From assembly GCA_036502625.1 (NCBI GenBank), contig DASXYG010000027.1:1-57427 (forward strand): a stretch of 57,427 nt of DNA. Reading direction: 5' to 3'. Shown one piece after another: positions 41,693 through 50,072 of the stretch (position 1 is the first letter of the stretch; the number at the start of each line of letters is the position of its first letter). The notes beneath the pieces are model-generated. The model was not told the DNA's origin, searched no databases, and saw only the letters and a list, made by a program, of their open reading frames with translations. Both the position numbers and the translations under genes were made by a program. This DNA comes from DASXYG01 sp036502625 (GTDB lineage Bacteria > Actinomycetota > Actinomycetes > Streptosporangiales > Streptosporangiaceae).

Positions 41693-42580
41693 TCAGGACG
41701 TCATCTTCTGTACGTAGTCCTTGTTCGCGTCCATCCACGTCTGGGTGCCCTGCGCCTCCTTGCCCTGGCCGGCGTCCTGGATGTCGGCCTCGAGCTTGGC
41801 GAGCTGCGCGTCGCTCATGTGGAACTTCTTCCACCAGGCGGCGATCTGCGGCTGCTCCTTGCCGAACCCCTTGCGGGCGATCATGTGCAGGTGGTCGGCC
41901 TGCCCCCAGGCGCCCTTGGTGTCGGTGAGGTCGCGGATCGGGAGCTTGCTGTACGCCCAGTGCGGCTTCCACAGCGTCACGACGATCGGCTTCTTCTGGC
42001 TGATCGACTTCTTGAGCTGCGCCAGCATCGCGGGGGTGGACGACTGCACGAGCTTCATGCCGGTCAGCCCGTACGCCGGCATCACCTTGTTCTTGACCAG
42101 GCCCATCTCGCCGGCGCCCGGCTCGATGCCGGTGATCTCGTTGCCGTACTCGCCGCTCTGCGCCTTCAGGTCGGCGATGGTCCGCGCCTTGACGTAGTCC
42201 GGCACCGCGAGCCCCAGCGTCGCCGGGCCGTACCAGGTGCCGAGGTCCTCCAGCTTGGGGCCGTACCGCTTCCAGTACACGCCGTGGGTGTTCGGCAGCC
42301 AGGCGTCGAGGTACGCGTCGATGTCGCCCTTGGCCATCCCGGCGAACATCGGCGCGATGTCCACCTGGGTCAGCTTCACCGTGTAGCCCTTGGACTCGAG
42401 GGCCTTCTTCCAGAGCTGCGTCACCGCGATGTCGTCGTCCCAGGCGATGTAGCCGATGGAGATCTCTTTCTTCTTCCCACCGTCGTCGCCGCTTCCGCCA
42501 CCGCTACCGCAGGCGGCCACCGTCAGGCCGAGCGCCGCCACGGCGGCGCCACCGATCATGAGGCGCTGAATGCCGCGCAT
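41693..42580 (-). CDS. Glycine betaine/choline-type ABC binding lipoprotein (copy 2)
   Basis: A 295 aa OpuAC-family lipoprotein, with signal MRGIQRLMIGGAAVAALGLTVAAC ending in a lipobox Cys. The mature part starts ISIGYIAWDDDIAVTQLWKKALESKGY and has DAYLDAWLPNTHGVYWKRYGPKLEDLGTWYGPATLGLAVPDYVK. The Trp/Tyr residues suit a cation-pi box for a quaternary amine. Close paralogue of the preceding gene; it differs around KGDIDAYLDAWLPNTHG. GGAAGG precedes ATG 42580. Last gene of the operon. Confidence 0.92.
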   Translation of the reverse strand: MRGIQRLMIGGAAVAALGLTVAACGSGGGSGDDGGKKKEISIGYIAWDDDIAVTQLWKKALESKGYTVKLTQVDIAPMFAGMAKGDIDAYLDAWLPNTHGVYWKRYGPKLEDLGTWYGPATLGLAVPDYVKARTIADLKAQSGEYGNEITGIEPGAGEMGLVKNKVMPAYGLTGMKLVQSSTPAMLAQLKKSISQKKPIVVTLWKPHWAYSKLPIRDLTDTKGAWGQADHLHMIARKGFGKEQPQIAAWWKKFHMSDAQLAKLEADIQDAGQGKEAQGTQTWMDANKDYVQKMTS

Positions 42581-42617
42581 GTCGATTCCTTCCGTCGTCC
42601 GAGAACTCCAGGTCACA

Positions 42618-42656
42618 CGCCGATGCCCGTCCCGGGGTCCGGGGCGGGCATCGGCG
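42618..42656 (-). terminator. Intra-operon hairpin between the two binding-protein genes
   Basis: CCGATGCCCG (42620-42629) pairs with CGGGCATCGG (42645-42654), with two further pairs outside. The stem sequence GATGCCCG/CGGGCATC is the same as in the hairpin after the second copy. It probably attenuates transcription into the second gene, as between periplasmic-binding-protein and downstream genes in other operons. Confidence 0.72.
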
Positions 42657-42687
42657 GGACTCGGTGCCGTTGAGGCGCCGTGTCAGA

Positions 42688-43590
42688 TCAGGACGTCATC
42701 TTCTGGACGAAGGGCTTGTTGGCGTCCATCCACTTCTGGACGCCCTGGGCCTCCTTGCCGGTGCCGGCATCCTGGATGTCGGCCTCCAGCTTGGACAGGT
42801 CCGCGTCGTTCATCTTGAAGTTCTTGAACCACGTGTTGGCCTGCGGGCTGTTGCCCGTGAAGTCCTTGCTGGTGATCGTGTGGATCTTGTCCGCCGCACC
42901 CCAGGCACCCTTCGGGTCCTTCAGGTCGCGGATCGGGAACTTGCTGTACGCCCAGTGCGGCTTCCACAGCGTCACGACGATCGGCTTCTTCTGGCTGATC
43001 GACTTCTTCAACTGCGCCAGCATCGCCGGGGTCGACGACTGCACCAGCTTCATGTTGCTCAGCCCGTACGCGGGCATGACCTTTTCCTTCACCGACTTCA
43101 TCTCACCCGCGCCGGGCTCGATGCCGATGATCTGGTTGCCGAACTGCGAACCCATCGACTTCAGGTCCGCGATGCTCTGCGCCTTGACGTAATTCGGCAC
43201 CGCCAGACCCAGCGTCGCCGGGCCGTACCAGGAGCCGAGGTCGTTCAGCTTCGGCCCGTACCGCTTCCAGTACGTCTCATGCGTCGTCGGCAACCAGCCG
43301 TCGAAGAACACATCGAGATCGCCCTTGGCCAGACCCGCGTACAACGGCGCCGCGTCGAGCTGCGTCATCTTCACCGTGTAGCCCTTGGACTCAAGGACCT
43401 TCTTCCACAGATTCGAGACCGCGACATCCTCATCCCACGCGATGTAGCCGATGGTGATCTCCTTCTTCTCCTTGCCACCACCACCCCCACTACCGCTATT
43501 GCCATTGCCACACGCAGCCGCCGTGAGGCTGAGAGCCGCCACCGCGGCCCCGCCGATCAACAGGCGTTGCAGCCTTTTGCCGCTTCGCAC
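42688..43590 (-). CDS. Glycine betaine/choline-type ABC binding lipoprotein (copy 1)
   Basis: A 300 aa OpuAC-family lipoprotein; lipobox LTAAAC after a basic start (RSGKRLQRLL). The mature region matches copy 2 over most of its length (IGYIAWDEDVAVSNLWKKVLESKGYTVKMTQ; identical KLVQSSTPAMLAQLKKSISQ), but the ligand-proximal stretch reads KGDLDVFFDGWLPTTHETYW. The GTG at 43590 has GGAAGGAAG upstream. It lies directly behind the permease gene (31 bp). Confidence 0.93.
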   Translation of the reverse strand: MRSGKRLQRLLIGGAAVAALSLTAAACGNGNSGSGGGGGKEKKEITIGYIAWDEDVAVSNLWKKVLESKGYTVKMTQLDAAPLYAGLAKGDLDVFFDGWLPTTHETYWKRYGPKLNDLGSWYGPATLGLAVPNYVKAQSIADLKSMGSQFGNQIIGIEPGAGEMKSVKEKVMPAYGLSNMKLVQSSTPAMLAQLKKSISQKKPIVVTLWKPHWAYSKFPIRDLKDPKGAWGAADKIHTITSKDFTGNSPQANTWFKNFKMNDADLSKLEADIQDAGTGKEAQGVQKWMDANKPFVQKMTS

Positions 43591-43621
43591 ATTTCTTCCT
43601 TCCGTTGACTGCACTTTGTCG

Positions 43622-44581
43622 TCAGGCCTTCGCCGCGGCCTTCTGCGCACGGGCCACCGGAGACCGGGTCCCGAGCGAGGCCGTCACCCGGTCGAGGTAG
43701 ATCGCGAGGATCACGACCGCGACGCCCCCCTCGAAGCCCGCCACCAGGTCGAGGTTAGAGATGGCCTGGTAGACGACACCACCCAGGCCGCCCGCGCCGA
43801 CCATGCCGGCGATGACGACCAGGGACAGGCTCAGCATGATCACCTGGTTGATGCCGGCCATGATGGTCGGCAGCGCCAGCGGGAACTGGATGCGGGTCAG
43901 GATCTTCATGGGCGGTGCCCCGAACGCCTCACCGGCCTCCACCATCTCCTTGTCCACCTGCCGGATGCCGAGCTCCGTCAGGCGTACGCCGGGCGGCAGC
44001 GCGAACACGACCGTCGCGACCACGCCCGGCACCGATCCGATGCTGAAGAACGAGACCGCGGGGATCAGGTAGACGAACGCCGGCAGCGTCTGCATGAAGT
44101 CGAGGATCGGCTTGACGATGCTGCTGACGGTCGAACTTCGCGCGGACGCGATGCCGATGGGGATGCCGATGACCACCGCGATGACACTGGCCACGAGCAC
44201 CAGTGACAGCGTGTTCATGGCGTCCTTCCACTGCCCCATCTGCACGATCAGTGCCAGCGACAGGAATGCGAAGATCCCGAACCGCACGCCGCGGATGCCC
44301 CAGGCGATCAGCGCCAGGATCAGCGCGAAGATCAGCGCGGGCAGGAAGAGGAACACCGAGGTCAACGAGTCGACGCACCATTGCAGAACGTCGTTGATGA
44401 ACGAGAACAGGGGGTCGAGGTGGTTCGTCGCCCAGTCGACGAGAGCGGAGAACCACTTGCCCACCTGGAGCCAGGAGAACCAGCCCGCGATCGTCTTCCC
44501 GATGTCGCCGAAGAACGGGAAGTGCTGGTTGACCCACTGGCTGGAGGCGAGCACGTGGGCACCCATGTCAGGAGTCGACAC
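43622..44581 (-). CDS. Glycine betaine-type ABC permease (ProW/OpuAB-like)
   Basis: A 319 aa inner-membrane protein with a long N-terminal cytosolic/periplasmic stretch, then about seven hydrophobic segments. The coupling loop is EAGEAFGAPPMKILTRIQFPLALPTIMAGINQVIM, as in ProW. GTG 44581 was chosen because GGAGG stands six bases before it; it overlaps the ATPase end by 14 bp. ATG 44566 is an alternative. Confidence 0.92.
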   Translation of the reverse strand: MSTPDMGAHVLASSQWVNQHFPFFGDIGKTIAGWFSWLQVGKWFSALVDWATNHLDPLFSFINDVLQWCVDSLTSVFLFLPALIFALILALIAWGIRGVRFGIFAFLSLALIVQMGQWKDAMNTLSLVLVASVIAVVIGIPIGIASARSSTVSSIVKPILDFMQTLPAFVYLIPAVSFFSIGSVPGVVATVVFALPPGVRLTELGIRQVDKEMVEAGEAFGAPPMKILTRIQFPLALPTIMAGINQVIMLSLSLVVIAGMVGAGGLGGVVYQAISNLDLVAGFEGGVAVVILAIYLDRVTASLGTRSPVARAQKAAAKA

Positions 44582-45860
44582 CGGCGGCCTCCTCCTTTCC
44601 GTCGTCGTCTGCGGCCGGGCCCGGAACGTCGTCGGCCTCCGCCTCCATCTCCGCCACGCTCGTGTGGCGGGGGGCATCGTGGCCGTTGACGTTCCCGAGC
44701 GCGGCCAGCAGCGTCACCCTCGGGATGACGCCGAGCAGGCGGTTGCGCTCGTCGATCACCGCGAGCGGGAGCGGGCTCTCGGCGGCAGGGGCGAACAGGT
44801 CGGCGACCGCCGTGTCGGGGGTGACGGTCTGGAGCTCCTCCTCGATCAGGCCGTCGAGCTTGTCCTCGCCCTTGCGGACGGCCTCGGCGACGGGGTCGGC
44901 GCGGACCGCGCCGACGAGGCGGCGCTCCCGGTCGAGGACGAACGCCGCACCCGACTGGTTCTCCCGCATGGTGCGCAGCGCGGCGCGCGGGCCGGCGTTG
45001 GCCGCCACGACGGCGAGCGGCTGCTCCATGACGGACGTCGCGGTGAGCACCCGCGTACGGTCGACGTCCTGGACGAACTGCGCCACGTAGTCGTTGGCGG
45101 GGTCGTTCAGGATCTCCTCGGCCGTGCCGATCTGCACGATGCGGCCGGAGCGCATGACGGCGATCCGGTCGCCGAGCCGCATGGCCTCGTTGAGGTCGTG
45201 GGTGATGAAGACGATCGTCTTCCCGAGCTGGCTCTGCAGCTCGAGGAGCTGAGTCTGCATATCGCGGCGGATCAACGGGTCGAGGGCGCTGAACGCCTCG
45301 TCCATCAGCATGATCTCGCTCTCCGAGGCCAGCGCGCGGGCCAGCCCGACACGCTGCTGCATGCCGCCGGAGAGCTGTTCGGGAAGGTGGGTCTCCCAGC
45401 CCTCCAGGCCGACCATGCCCAGCGCGCGCTGGGCGCGCTCACGCCGCTCGGCCGTGTCGACGCCCTGGACCTCCAGGCCGTACGCCGCGTTGTCGAGAAC
45501 GGTGCGGTGCGGGAACAGCGCGAAGTGCTGGAAGACCATGCTGATCTTCTTCTGGCGGACGCTGCGGAGCTCCTTCGGCCGGAGATCGGTGATGTTCGCA
45601 CCGTCGATCTCGACGTGGCCGCCGGTCGGTTCGAGGAGGCCGTTGAGCATGCGGATCAGCGTCGACTTGCCGGAGCCTGACAGGCCCATGACGACGAAGA
45701 TCTCACCGGGCTCGACATCGAACGAGACGTCCACGACAGCGGGCGTAACGCCGAGCGCCTTTGCCTCATCCGTCGAAGCGCCCTCGGACAGCATCTTCAG
45801 CGCGCGGTCGGACCGCTTGCCGAAGATCTTGTAAAGATTATCTGCGCGGACGGCTGGCAC
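44568..45860 (-). CDS. Glycine betaine-type ABC ATPase (ProV/OpuAA-like) with CBS tail
   Basis: A 430 aa ATPase. It starts VRADNLYKIFGKRSDRALKMLSEG, the ProV-specific N-terminus. Walker A GLSGSGKST, Q-loop VFQHFALFPHRTVLDN, signature LSGGMQQRVGLARAL, Walker B IMLMDEAFSALDP. After about residue 280 two CBS-like repeats follow (RALRTMRENQSGAAFVLDRERRLVGAV; LPLAVIDERNRLLGVIPRVTLL), which in OpuA sense ionic strength. GTG 45860 has GAGGAG upstream; GTG 45884 is possible. First gene of the operon ATPase-permease-SBP-SBP, so the whole set is osmoprotectant import. Confidence 0.93.
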   Translation of the reverse strand: MPAVRADNLYKIFGKRSDRALKMLSEGASTDEAKALGVTPAVVDVSFDVEPGEIFVVMGLSGSGKSTLIRMLNGLLEPTGGHVEIDGANITDLRPKELRSVRQKKISMVFQHFALFPHRTVLDNAAYGLEVQGVDTAERRERAQRALGMVGLEGWETHLPEQLSGGMQQRVGLARALASESEIMLMDEAFSALDPLIRRDMQTQLLELQSQLGKTIVFITHDLNEAMRLGDRIAVMRSGRIVQIGTAEEILNDPANDYVAQFVQDVDRTRVLTATSVMEQPLAVVAANAGPRAALRTMRENQSGAAFVLDRERRLVGAVRADPVAEAVRKGEDKLDGLIEEELQTVTPDTAVADLFAPAAESPLPLAVIDERNRLLGVIPRVTLLAALGNVNGHDAPRHTSVAEMEAEADDVPGPAADDDGKEEAAGVDS

Positions 45861-46219
45861 GATCTCCTCTTCGTCCGGCGACACGTGAGACCCCGCCCAG
45901 GTCGCCGAACGCCCATGGACGGGTGATGCACGCAACGCGATTTTCGGGAGCGTTACCGCCAGGGACGAGTCCGGCGAAATCCGTGCCCGAACCCACGTCA
46001 ACAAGCCGACGCTTCCCGTTGGTCCAAGGTCAACCATACCCGTGGCCCATCAACAGCAAGCGCCATGCGCATCACGTGTCCATCACGTCAAGTAAACGAA
46101 TCCCTCTCGTCGCACACGGCCAAAACCGCGCCCATCAGGGCACTTTGTACGTGTTGCGAATTCGTTATGAACGATCTTGATCGTTATAGATCTCACAGCG
46201 AACTACACGCACCGTGAAT
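45861..46219. other. Intergenic region between betaine operon and dcd, with palindrome
   Basis: About 360 bases, relatively AT-rich for this genome. No gene is seen. It must hold the betaine operon promoter (minus strand) and the dcd 3' end. Its clearest element is AACGATC-TT-GATCGTT at 46170-46185, a perfect 7 bp-arm palindrome. CGAATTCG (46157-46164) lies just beside it. Confidence 0.5.
46170..46185. promoter_or_regulatory. Perfect palindrome AACGATC-TT-GATCGTT
   Basis: Seven-base arms with a 2 nt centre, set in AT-rich sequence (TTATG before, ATAGATC after) downstream of dcd and about 310 bp upstream of the betaine ATPase start. The short spacer favours a dimeric-regulator site over a terminator hairpin; no regulator gene is next to it. 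Confidence 0.5.
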
Positions 46220-46795
46220 TCATACTCGCGTGCGGTGAAAGTTCAGATACGAACGCGACGGCGTAGGACCCCGCTGGTCCTGATATCGCGAGCCGTACAC
46301 GGCCGATCCATATGGGTGCTCGGCGGCCGACGTGAGCCGGAAGAGGCACATCTGCCCGATCTTCATGCCCGGCCACAACTTGATGGGCAGCGTCGCCACG
46401 TTCGACAGTTCCAGCGTGACGTGCCCCGAGAACCCCGGGTCGATCCACCCCGCCGTCGAATGCGTCAGCAGCCCGAGCCGCCCCAGCGACGACTTCCCCT
46501 CCAGCCGCGCCGCGACGTCGTCCGGCAGCGTCAGCACCTCGTACGTCGACGCCAGCACGAACTCCCCCGGATGCAGCACGAACGGCTCCCCGCCGTCCAC
46601 CTCCACCAGCCGCGTCAGATCCGGCTGCTCCTCAGCAGGATCGATATGCGGATACTTATGGTTCTCGAACACACGGAAGAACCGGTCCATACGCACATCC
46701 ACACTGGACGGCTGAACCATAACGGCCTCAAACGGATCCAGCCGGACCCGCCCGGCTTCGATCTCGGCCCGGATGTCGCGATCAGAGAGCAGCAC
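46220..46795 (-). CDS. dcd: dCTP deaminase (possibly bifunctional dCTP deaminase/dUTPase)
   Basis: A 191 aa nucleotide hydrolase starting MLLSDRDIRAEIEAGRVRLDPF from GTG 46795, the family's normal N-terminus and length. Motifs: VQPSSVDVRMDRFFRVF, EFVLASTYEVLTLPDDVAARLEGKSSLGRLGLL, HSTAGWIDPGFSGHVTLELSN. The last stretch is like the mycobacterial enzyme, which both deaminates dCTP and hydrolyses dUTP, so that double activity is likely here. It stands next to tRNA-Gly, divergent from it. Confidence 0.94.
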   Translation of the reverse strand: MLLSDRDIRAEIEAGRVRLDPFEAVMVQPSSVDVRMDRFFRVFENHKYPHIDPAEEQPDLTRLVEVDGGEPFVLHPGEFVLASTYEVLTLPDDVAARLEGKSSLGRLGLLTHSTAGWIDPGFSGHVTLELSNVATLPIKLWPGMKIGQMCLFRLTSAAEHPYGSAVYGSRYQDQRGPTPSRSYLNFHRTRV

Positions 46796-46856
46796 GCCAA
46801 GCAACCTATCCGGTCCGGTACGATGTCCGAGCGACGTCCCGGGGTGGACGCCCCGC

Positions 46857-46927
46857 GCGGGTGTAGTTCAATGGCAGAACGTCAGCTTCCCAAGCTGATA
46901 GTGCGGGTTCGATTCCCGTCACCCGCT
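46857..46927 (+). tRNA. tRNA-Gly (anticodon CCC)
   Basis: Cloverleaf of 71 nt: acceptor GCGGGTG/CACCCGC with discriminator T, D-arm GTTC-AATGGCA-GAAC, anticodon arm TCAGC-TTCCCAA-GCTGA (anticodon CCC), T-arm GCGGG-TTCGATT-CCCGT. CCA is not encoded. Its 3' half points at the integrase gene and is the likely attachment site of the integrated element. Confidence 0.97.
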
Positions 46928-46935
46928 CCCCCAAG

Positions 46936-46972
46936 AAGGCCCAGGTCAGATGACGAATCCGACCCGGGCCTT
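46936..46972. terminator. Hairpin between tRNA-Gly and integrase
   Basis: AAGGCCCAGGTC (46936-46947) pairs with GACCCGGGCCTT (46961-46972) with one A/C mismatch, 13 nt loop, followed by TCGC. It is 8 nt after the tRNA and 47 nt beyond the integrase stop, so it probably serves both. Confidence 0.7.
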
Positions 46973-47019
46973 TCGCTATTCACGGGTCAACCGCACGGCC
47001 CCGTGCCACGCACGTGCCA

Positions 47020-48207
47020 CTAGACCGCTGGAACCGCCGCTCCGGTCCCGCCTTCGTCGTCCTCGTCCCGATCGTCCTCGGCGCTGTCCCGCTCCGCCTC
47101 CACCTGGGCGTTCATGGCATCGGCGATCGTCCGGTCAGCACCGCTCGTCGCGTGCAGATAGATCATCGCCGCCCGGACGCTGTCCTGCCCCATCCGCGTC
47201 ATCAGGTCCCGCAGCCCCGTGCCCGTCGCGGCGGCCAGCATGTTGCCCGAATGCCGCAGGTCATGGAAGTGCAGCCCGGACACGCCGATCTTCGCGACGG
47301 CGTCCTTCCAGCCGGCCGCCCGGTTGAAGTTGCCCCGCCGCAGCGGCCCGCCCTTCCGGCCCGGGAACACCAGCGCGTCCGGTCCCTCCTCCGCGTACTC
47401 ATCCAGGTGCGCCCGTAGATCCGTGATGATCACGGCGGGAATGCTCACGGTCCGCAGCCCCGCCCGCGACTTCGGCGGACCGAGTACGAGTTCTCCGTTG
47501 GAGCGTTCCGCGTACGCCGCCCGGACCCGCACCGTCCCCTTACGGAGATCCACGTCCTTCCGCCGCAGTGCCGTGGCCTCACCCCACCGCAGACTGGCGA
47601 ACGTGGCGATCAGCACCAGGCCGCGGAACCGCCGATCCTTCATCGCGTCGGCGAGCTGGAACACCTGCGCCACCGTCAGCACGGGACGCTCCTCCGGCCG
47701 CTCGTCCCCCGCCCCACGAAGCCGGCAGGGGTTGCGCGGGATGATCCGATCGTCATCGGCCGCCGTCATCAGCACCGCCCGCAGCAGCCGGTACGCCTTC
47801 GCCGTCACTGACGCGGACTTGCCCGAGTCGAGGAGATCCGCCCGCCACTGCCGAATCGTGGGAGTGTCGAGCTTCCCCACCGGAACACCGCCAAGACCGG
47901 GCTCGATGTACTTGCGCAGCAGCCACCGGTACAGGTCCTTCGTCCGAGGACGCAGACCGGGACGCTGCTCGATCCATACTTCGGCGTACTCCTTGAGCGC
48001 GACCTTCGCACGCGCCGGGTCGATCCACTCCCCCGTGGTCATCTGCGCTTCGGTCAGGGAGAGTGCCTTCTCCGCGTCGCTCTTCCGCTCGTACGTCCCC
48101 TCCAACGGGCGCATTTGGCCATCCGGTCTCCGGAATCGCGCCTGGTACCGCCCAGAGGGCAGCTTCCGCACGTTGCCGAAGTGCCGCCGGTTGCTCTTCT
48201 TCGCCAT
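47020..48207 (-). CDS. int: AICE tyrosine-type integrase
   Basis: A 395 aa tyrosine recombinase. N-terminal AP2-like arm-binding domain (MAKKSNRRHFGNVRKLPSGRYQARFRR), SAM-like core-binding domain (VALKEYAEVWIEQRPGLRPRTKDLY), catalytic domain with Arg in FASLRWGEA, the HxxR box HDLRHSG and the Tyr in MIYLHATSG. It acts on the adjacent tRNA-Gly. Its ATG and the xis stop share one base (TGATG), so the two are coupled. Confidence 0.95.
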   Translation of the reverse strand: MAKKSNRRHFGNVRKLPSGRYQARFRRPDGQMRPLEGTYERKSDAEKALSLTEAQMTTGEWIDPARAKVALKEYAEVWIEQRPGLRPRTKDLYRWLLRKYIEPGLGGVPVGKLDTPTIRQWRADLLDSGKSASVTAKAYRLLRAVLMTAADDDRIIPRNPCRLRGAGDERPEERPVLTVAQVFQLADAMKDRRFRGLVLIATFASLRWGEATALRRKDVDLRKGTVRVRAAYAERSNGELVLGPPKSRAGLRTVSIPAVIITDLRAHLDEYAEEGPDALVFPGRKGGPLRRGNFNRAAGWKDAVAKIGVSGLHFHDLRHSGNMLAAATGTGLRDLMTRMGQDSVRAAMIYLHATSGADRTIADAMNAQVEAERDSAEDDRDEDDEGGTGAAVPAV

Positions 48208-48422
48208 CAGGCCGCCCTCCGCCCGAGCCGGATTCGCGCAGCGTTCATCGGCTCCACAAGGCCAGACGCGATGAAGTCGATGAGCGCGGATTCCGGGATG
48301 CGCACGAACCGGCCGACCTTGACGAACCGGATGCGGCGTTCGGCGATCAACCGGCGCGGAAACCGCTCCGAGGTGTTGAGGATGTCGGCTGCTTGGGCGA
48401 CGGTCAGGTACCGGTCTGTCAT
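48207..48422 (-). CDS. xis: AICE excisionase (MerR/Xis-type HTH)
   Basis: A 71 aa DNA-binding protein: YLTVAQAADILNTSERFPRRLIAERRIRFVKVGRFVRIPESALIDFI, the winged-helix excisionase pattern. It lies between rep and int, as in pSAM2. In that element Xis is needed for excision with Int. Confidence 0.9.
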   Translation of the reverse strand: MTDRYLTVAQAADILNTSERFPRRLIAERRIRFVKVGRFVRIPESALIDFIASGLVEPMNAARIRLGRRAA

Positions 48423-48440
48423 GTCGATCTCCCCCCGTGA

Positions 48441-50072
48441 TCAGGCCGCGAGGCCGGTTGCCGAAAGATCCGTGTCGGGTTGTCCGTCGGCTCTTCGTTG
48501 GGCGAGTTCCATTTGTGTTCGCCATTCGTGGCGTTTGGCGACGGCCCGGAGGATGCGGTGTTCCAGTGGCGCGACCTCGGGGTTGGAGGGGTTGACGGCG
48601 GCCCAGGCGTAGCGTCCGGGGTCGTTGTCGTCGTGGGTTGCCGGGACCCCGGAGCGTTCCAATTGGGCGAGGACCCAGGCTTTGCGTTCGTGTTTGTGGT
48701 CGCCGAGGGTCTTGCCGGACCATTTGCGCGATACGAGCACGCGCCGGCCTGCGTAGCCGAGGTGCTGGCGTCGGTGGGCTTTGCTCTTGCAGTAGCCGGG
48801 CCGCAGTCCGTCCCGGGGGTTGTCGGGTTGGATGCCGTAGCGGAGCCAGTTCGCGCACGAGGACGAGCAGGGTTCGTAGCGCAGTGCGTCGCAGAGCCGG
48901 TCGACGTGGGCTTTCTGGGCGTCGGTTTCGGGTTCGTGGCAGTCGGCTATGGACTTGGTCAGGTACTTCGCGAGATACCGCAGGCACCGGTTGGCGTCTT
49001 CGGAGCCCGCAACCACGCCCTGGGCGTCGATTTGCGGCCCGAACCTGACGACGTGCAGCGGTTCGGCGTCGGGGTCGGCGTCGAGGTCGTCCAGGGCTTC
49101 ATCCCAGGACGGCAGGACTTCCCCGGTGATCGGGTCGCAGTAGTTCGAGGTCTCGGCGTCCCAGACCGGCACGTCCGCGCCCTGGTAGCGGACGATGTCG
49201 GTGGAGGGCCACCAGACTTGGTGATAGGTCGCCGCAGCGACTTGCCGCAGCTCCGCCCGGGACACGGTGCCCCGGATCGCCATGTGGACATGCGGCGCAA
49301 GACGTCGCTGCGGCTCCACCGTCGCGAAGTACTGCACCTCCCAGCCCAGAAACCGGCGCAGGTTCTGCACGAACCGGTCGACCAGCTTGGAGAAGTGCAA
49401 CGCATCCCGCGCCGCCCGCACGTAGTCATACGTCGATGAGTCGACCGGTGTCCCATCACCGCGGACGCGCCCGTAGGTGTCGCAGGTCAGCGTGAGGAAG
49501 ATCGACGGCCGGAACGTCCTCCCATCGTTGCCCGTGAAGGTCTTGCCCACCGTCCGCTTATCCACGGGCCGCCTCGGCAGGTCGGGTGTGTCTTGGCGCC
49601 GACGCGTGGACCGGGTCCGCCGCTTGGTCTTGACCGGGTCGATCGAGCCGCGGACTCCGGCCTTGGCCATCGCGTCGTCACAACCGTTGATCAGCTCGTC
49701 CACATTGGCCGTGTCGAGCCCGTTGGCGGCCAGCTCGTCCCGTGCGGCCGTGAGGTCGGCTCGTTCTTCCACGAGCCGCTGGTGTTCGTCCGTGGGCGGG
49801 TCGGCGTCGAGGATCGGTTCGTCGGTGAGGTGCCAGCCCTCCCGGCACTGCGCGAGCCGCAGCCGACGCTTTCTCTCGGCGCACGCCGGGCAGACGGAGG
49901 CGAGGGTGTGCCCGCACGGGACGTCGATGATCTCCGCGTCCCCCGTGACGAGGTCGACGCGCTTCACGGGGACAGGCCGGATACAGACGCCGTTGTTCTC
50001 CGCGACCGTCCGCGCCACATCCTTCGCCAACGGCATCGCGGCGCGTTCGGCCCTGGTGCTTGGTGCCGTCAT
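48441..50072 (-). CDS. repSA: RepSA-like replication initiator
   Basis: A 543 aa rolling-circle initiator of the pSAM2 RepSA kind. Motif 1 FLTLTCDTYG, HUH motif PHVHMAIRG, motif 3 RYLAKYLTKS with the catalytic Tyr region, and N- and C-terminal zinc-binding cysteines (CGHTLASVCPACAERK; CSSSC). It replicates the excised circle. Its ATG overlaps the tra... its start at 50072 overlaps the TraSA-like stop by 4 bp (ATGA), and 18 bp separate it from xis. Confidence 0.93.
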   Translation of the reverse strand: MTAPSTRAERAAMPLAKDVARTVAENNGVCIRPVPVKRVDLVTGDAEIIDVPCGHTLASVCPACAERKRRLRLAQCREGWHLTDEPILDADPPTDEHQRLVEERADLTAARDELAANGLDTANVDELINGCDDAMAKAGVRGSIDPVKTKRRTRSTRRRQDTPDLPRRPVDKRTVGKTFTGNDGRTFRPSIFLTLTCDTYGRVRGDGTPVDSSTYDYVRAARDALHFSKLVDRFVQNLRRFLGWEVQYFATVEPQRRLAPHVHMAIRGTVSRAELRQVAAATYHQVWWPSTDIVRYQGADVPVWDAETSNYCDPITGEVLPSWDEALDDLDADPDAEPLHVVRFGPQIDAQGVVAGSEDANRCLRYLAKYLTKSIADCHEPETDAQKAHVDRLCDALRYEPCSSSCANWLRYGIQPDNPRDGLRPGYCKSKAHRRQHLGYAGRRVLVSRKWSGKTLGDHKHERKAWVLAQLERSGVPATHDDNDPGRYAWAAVNPSNPEVAPLEHRILRAVAKRHEWRTQMELAQRRADGQPDTDLSATGLAA

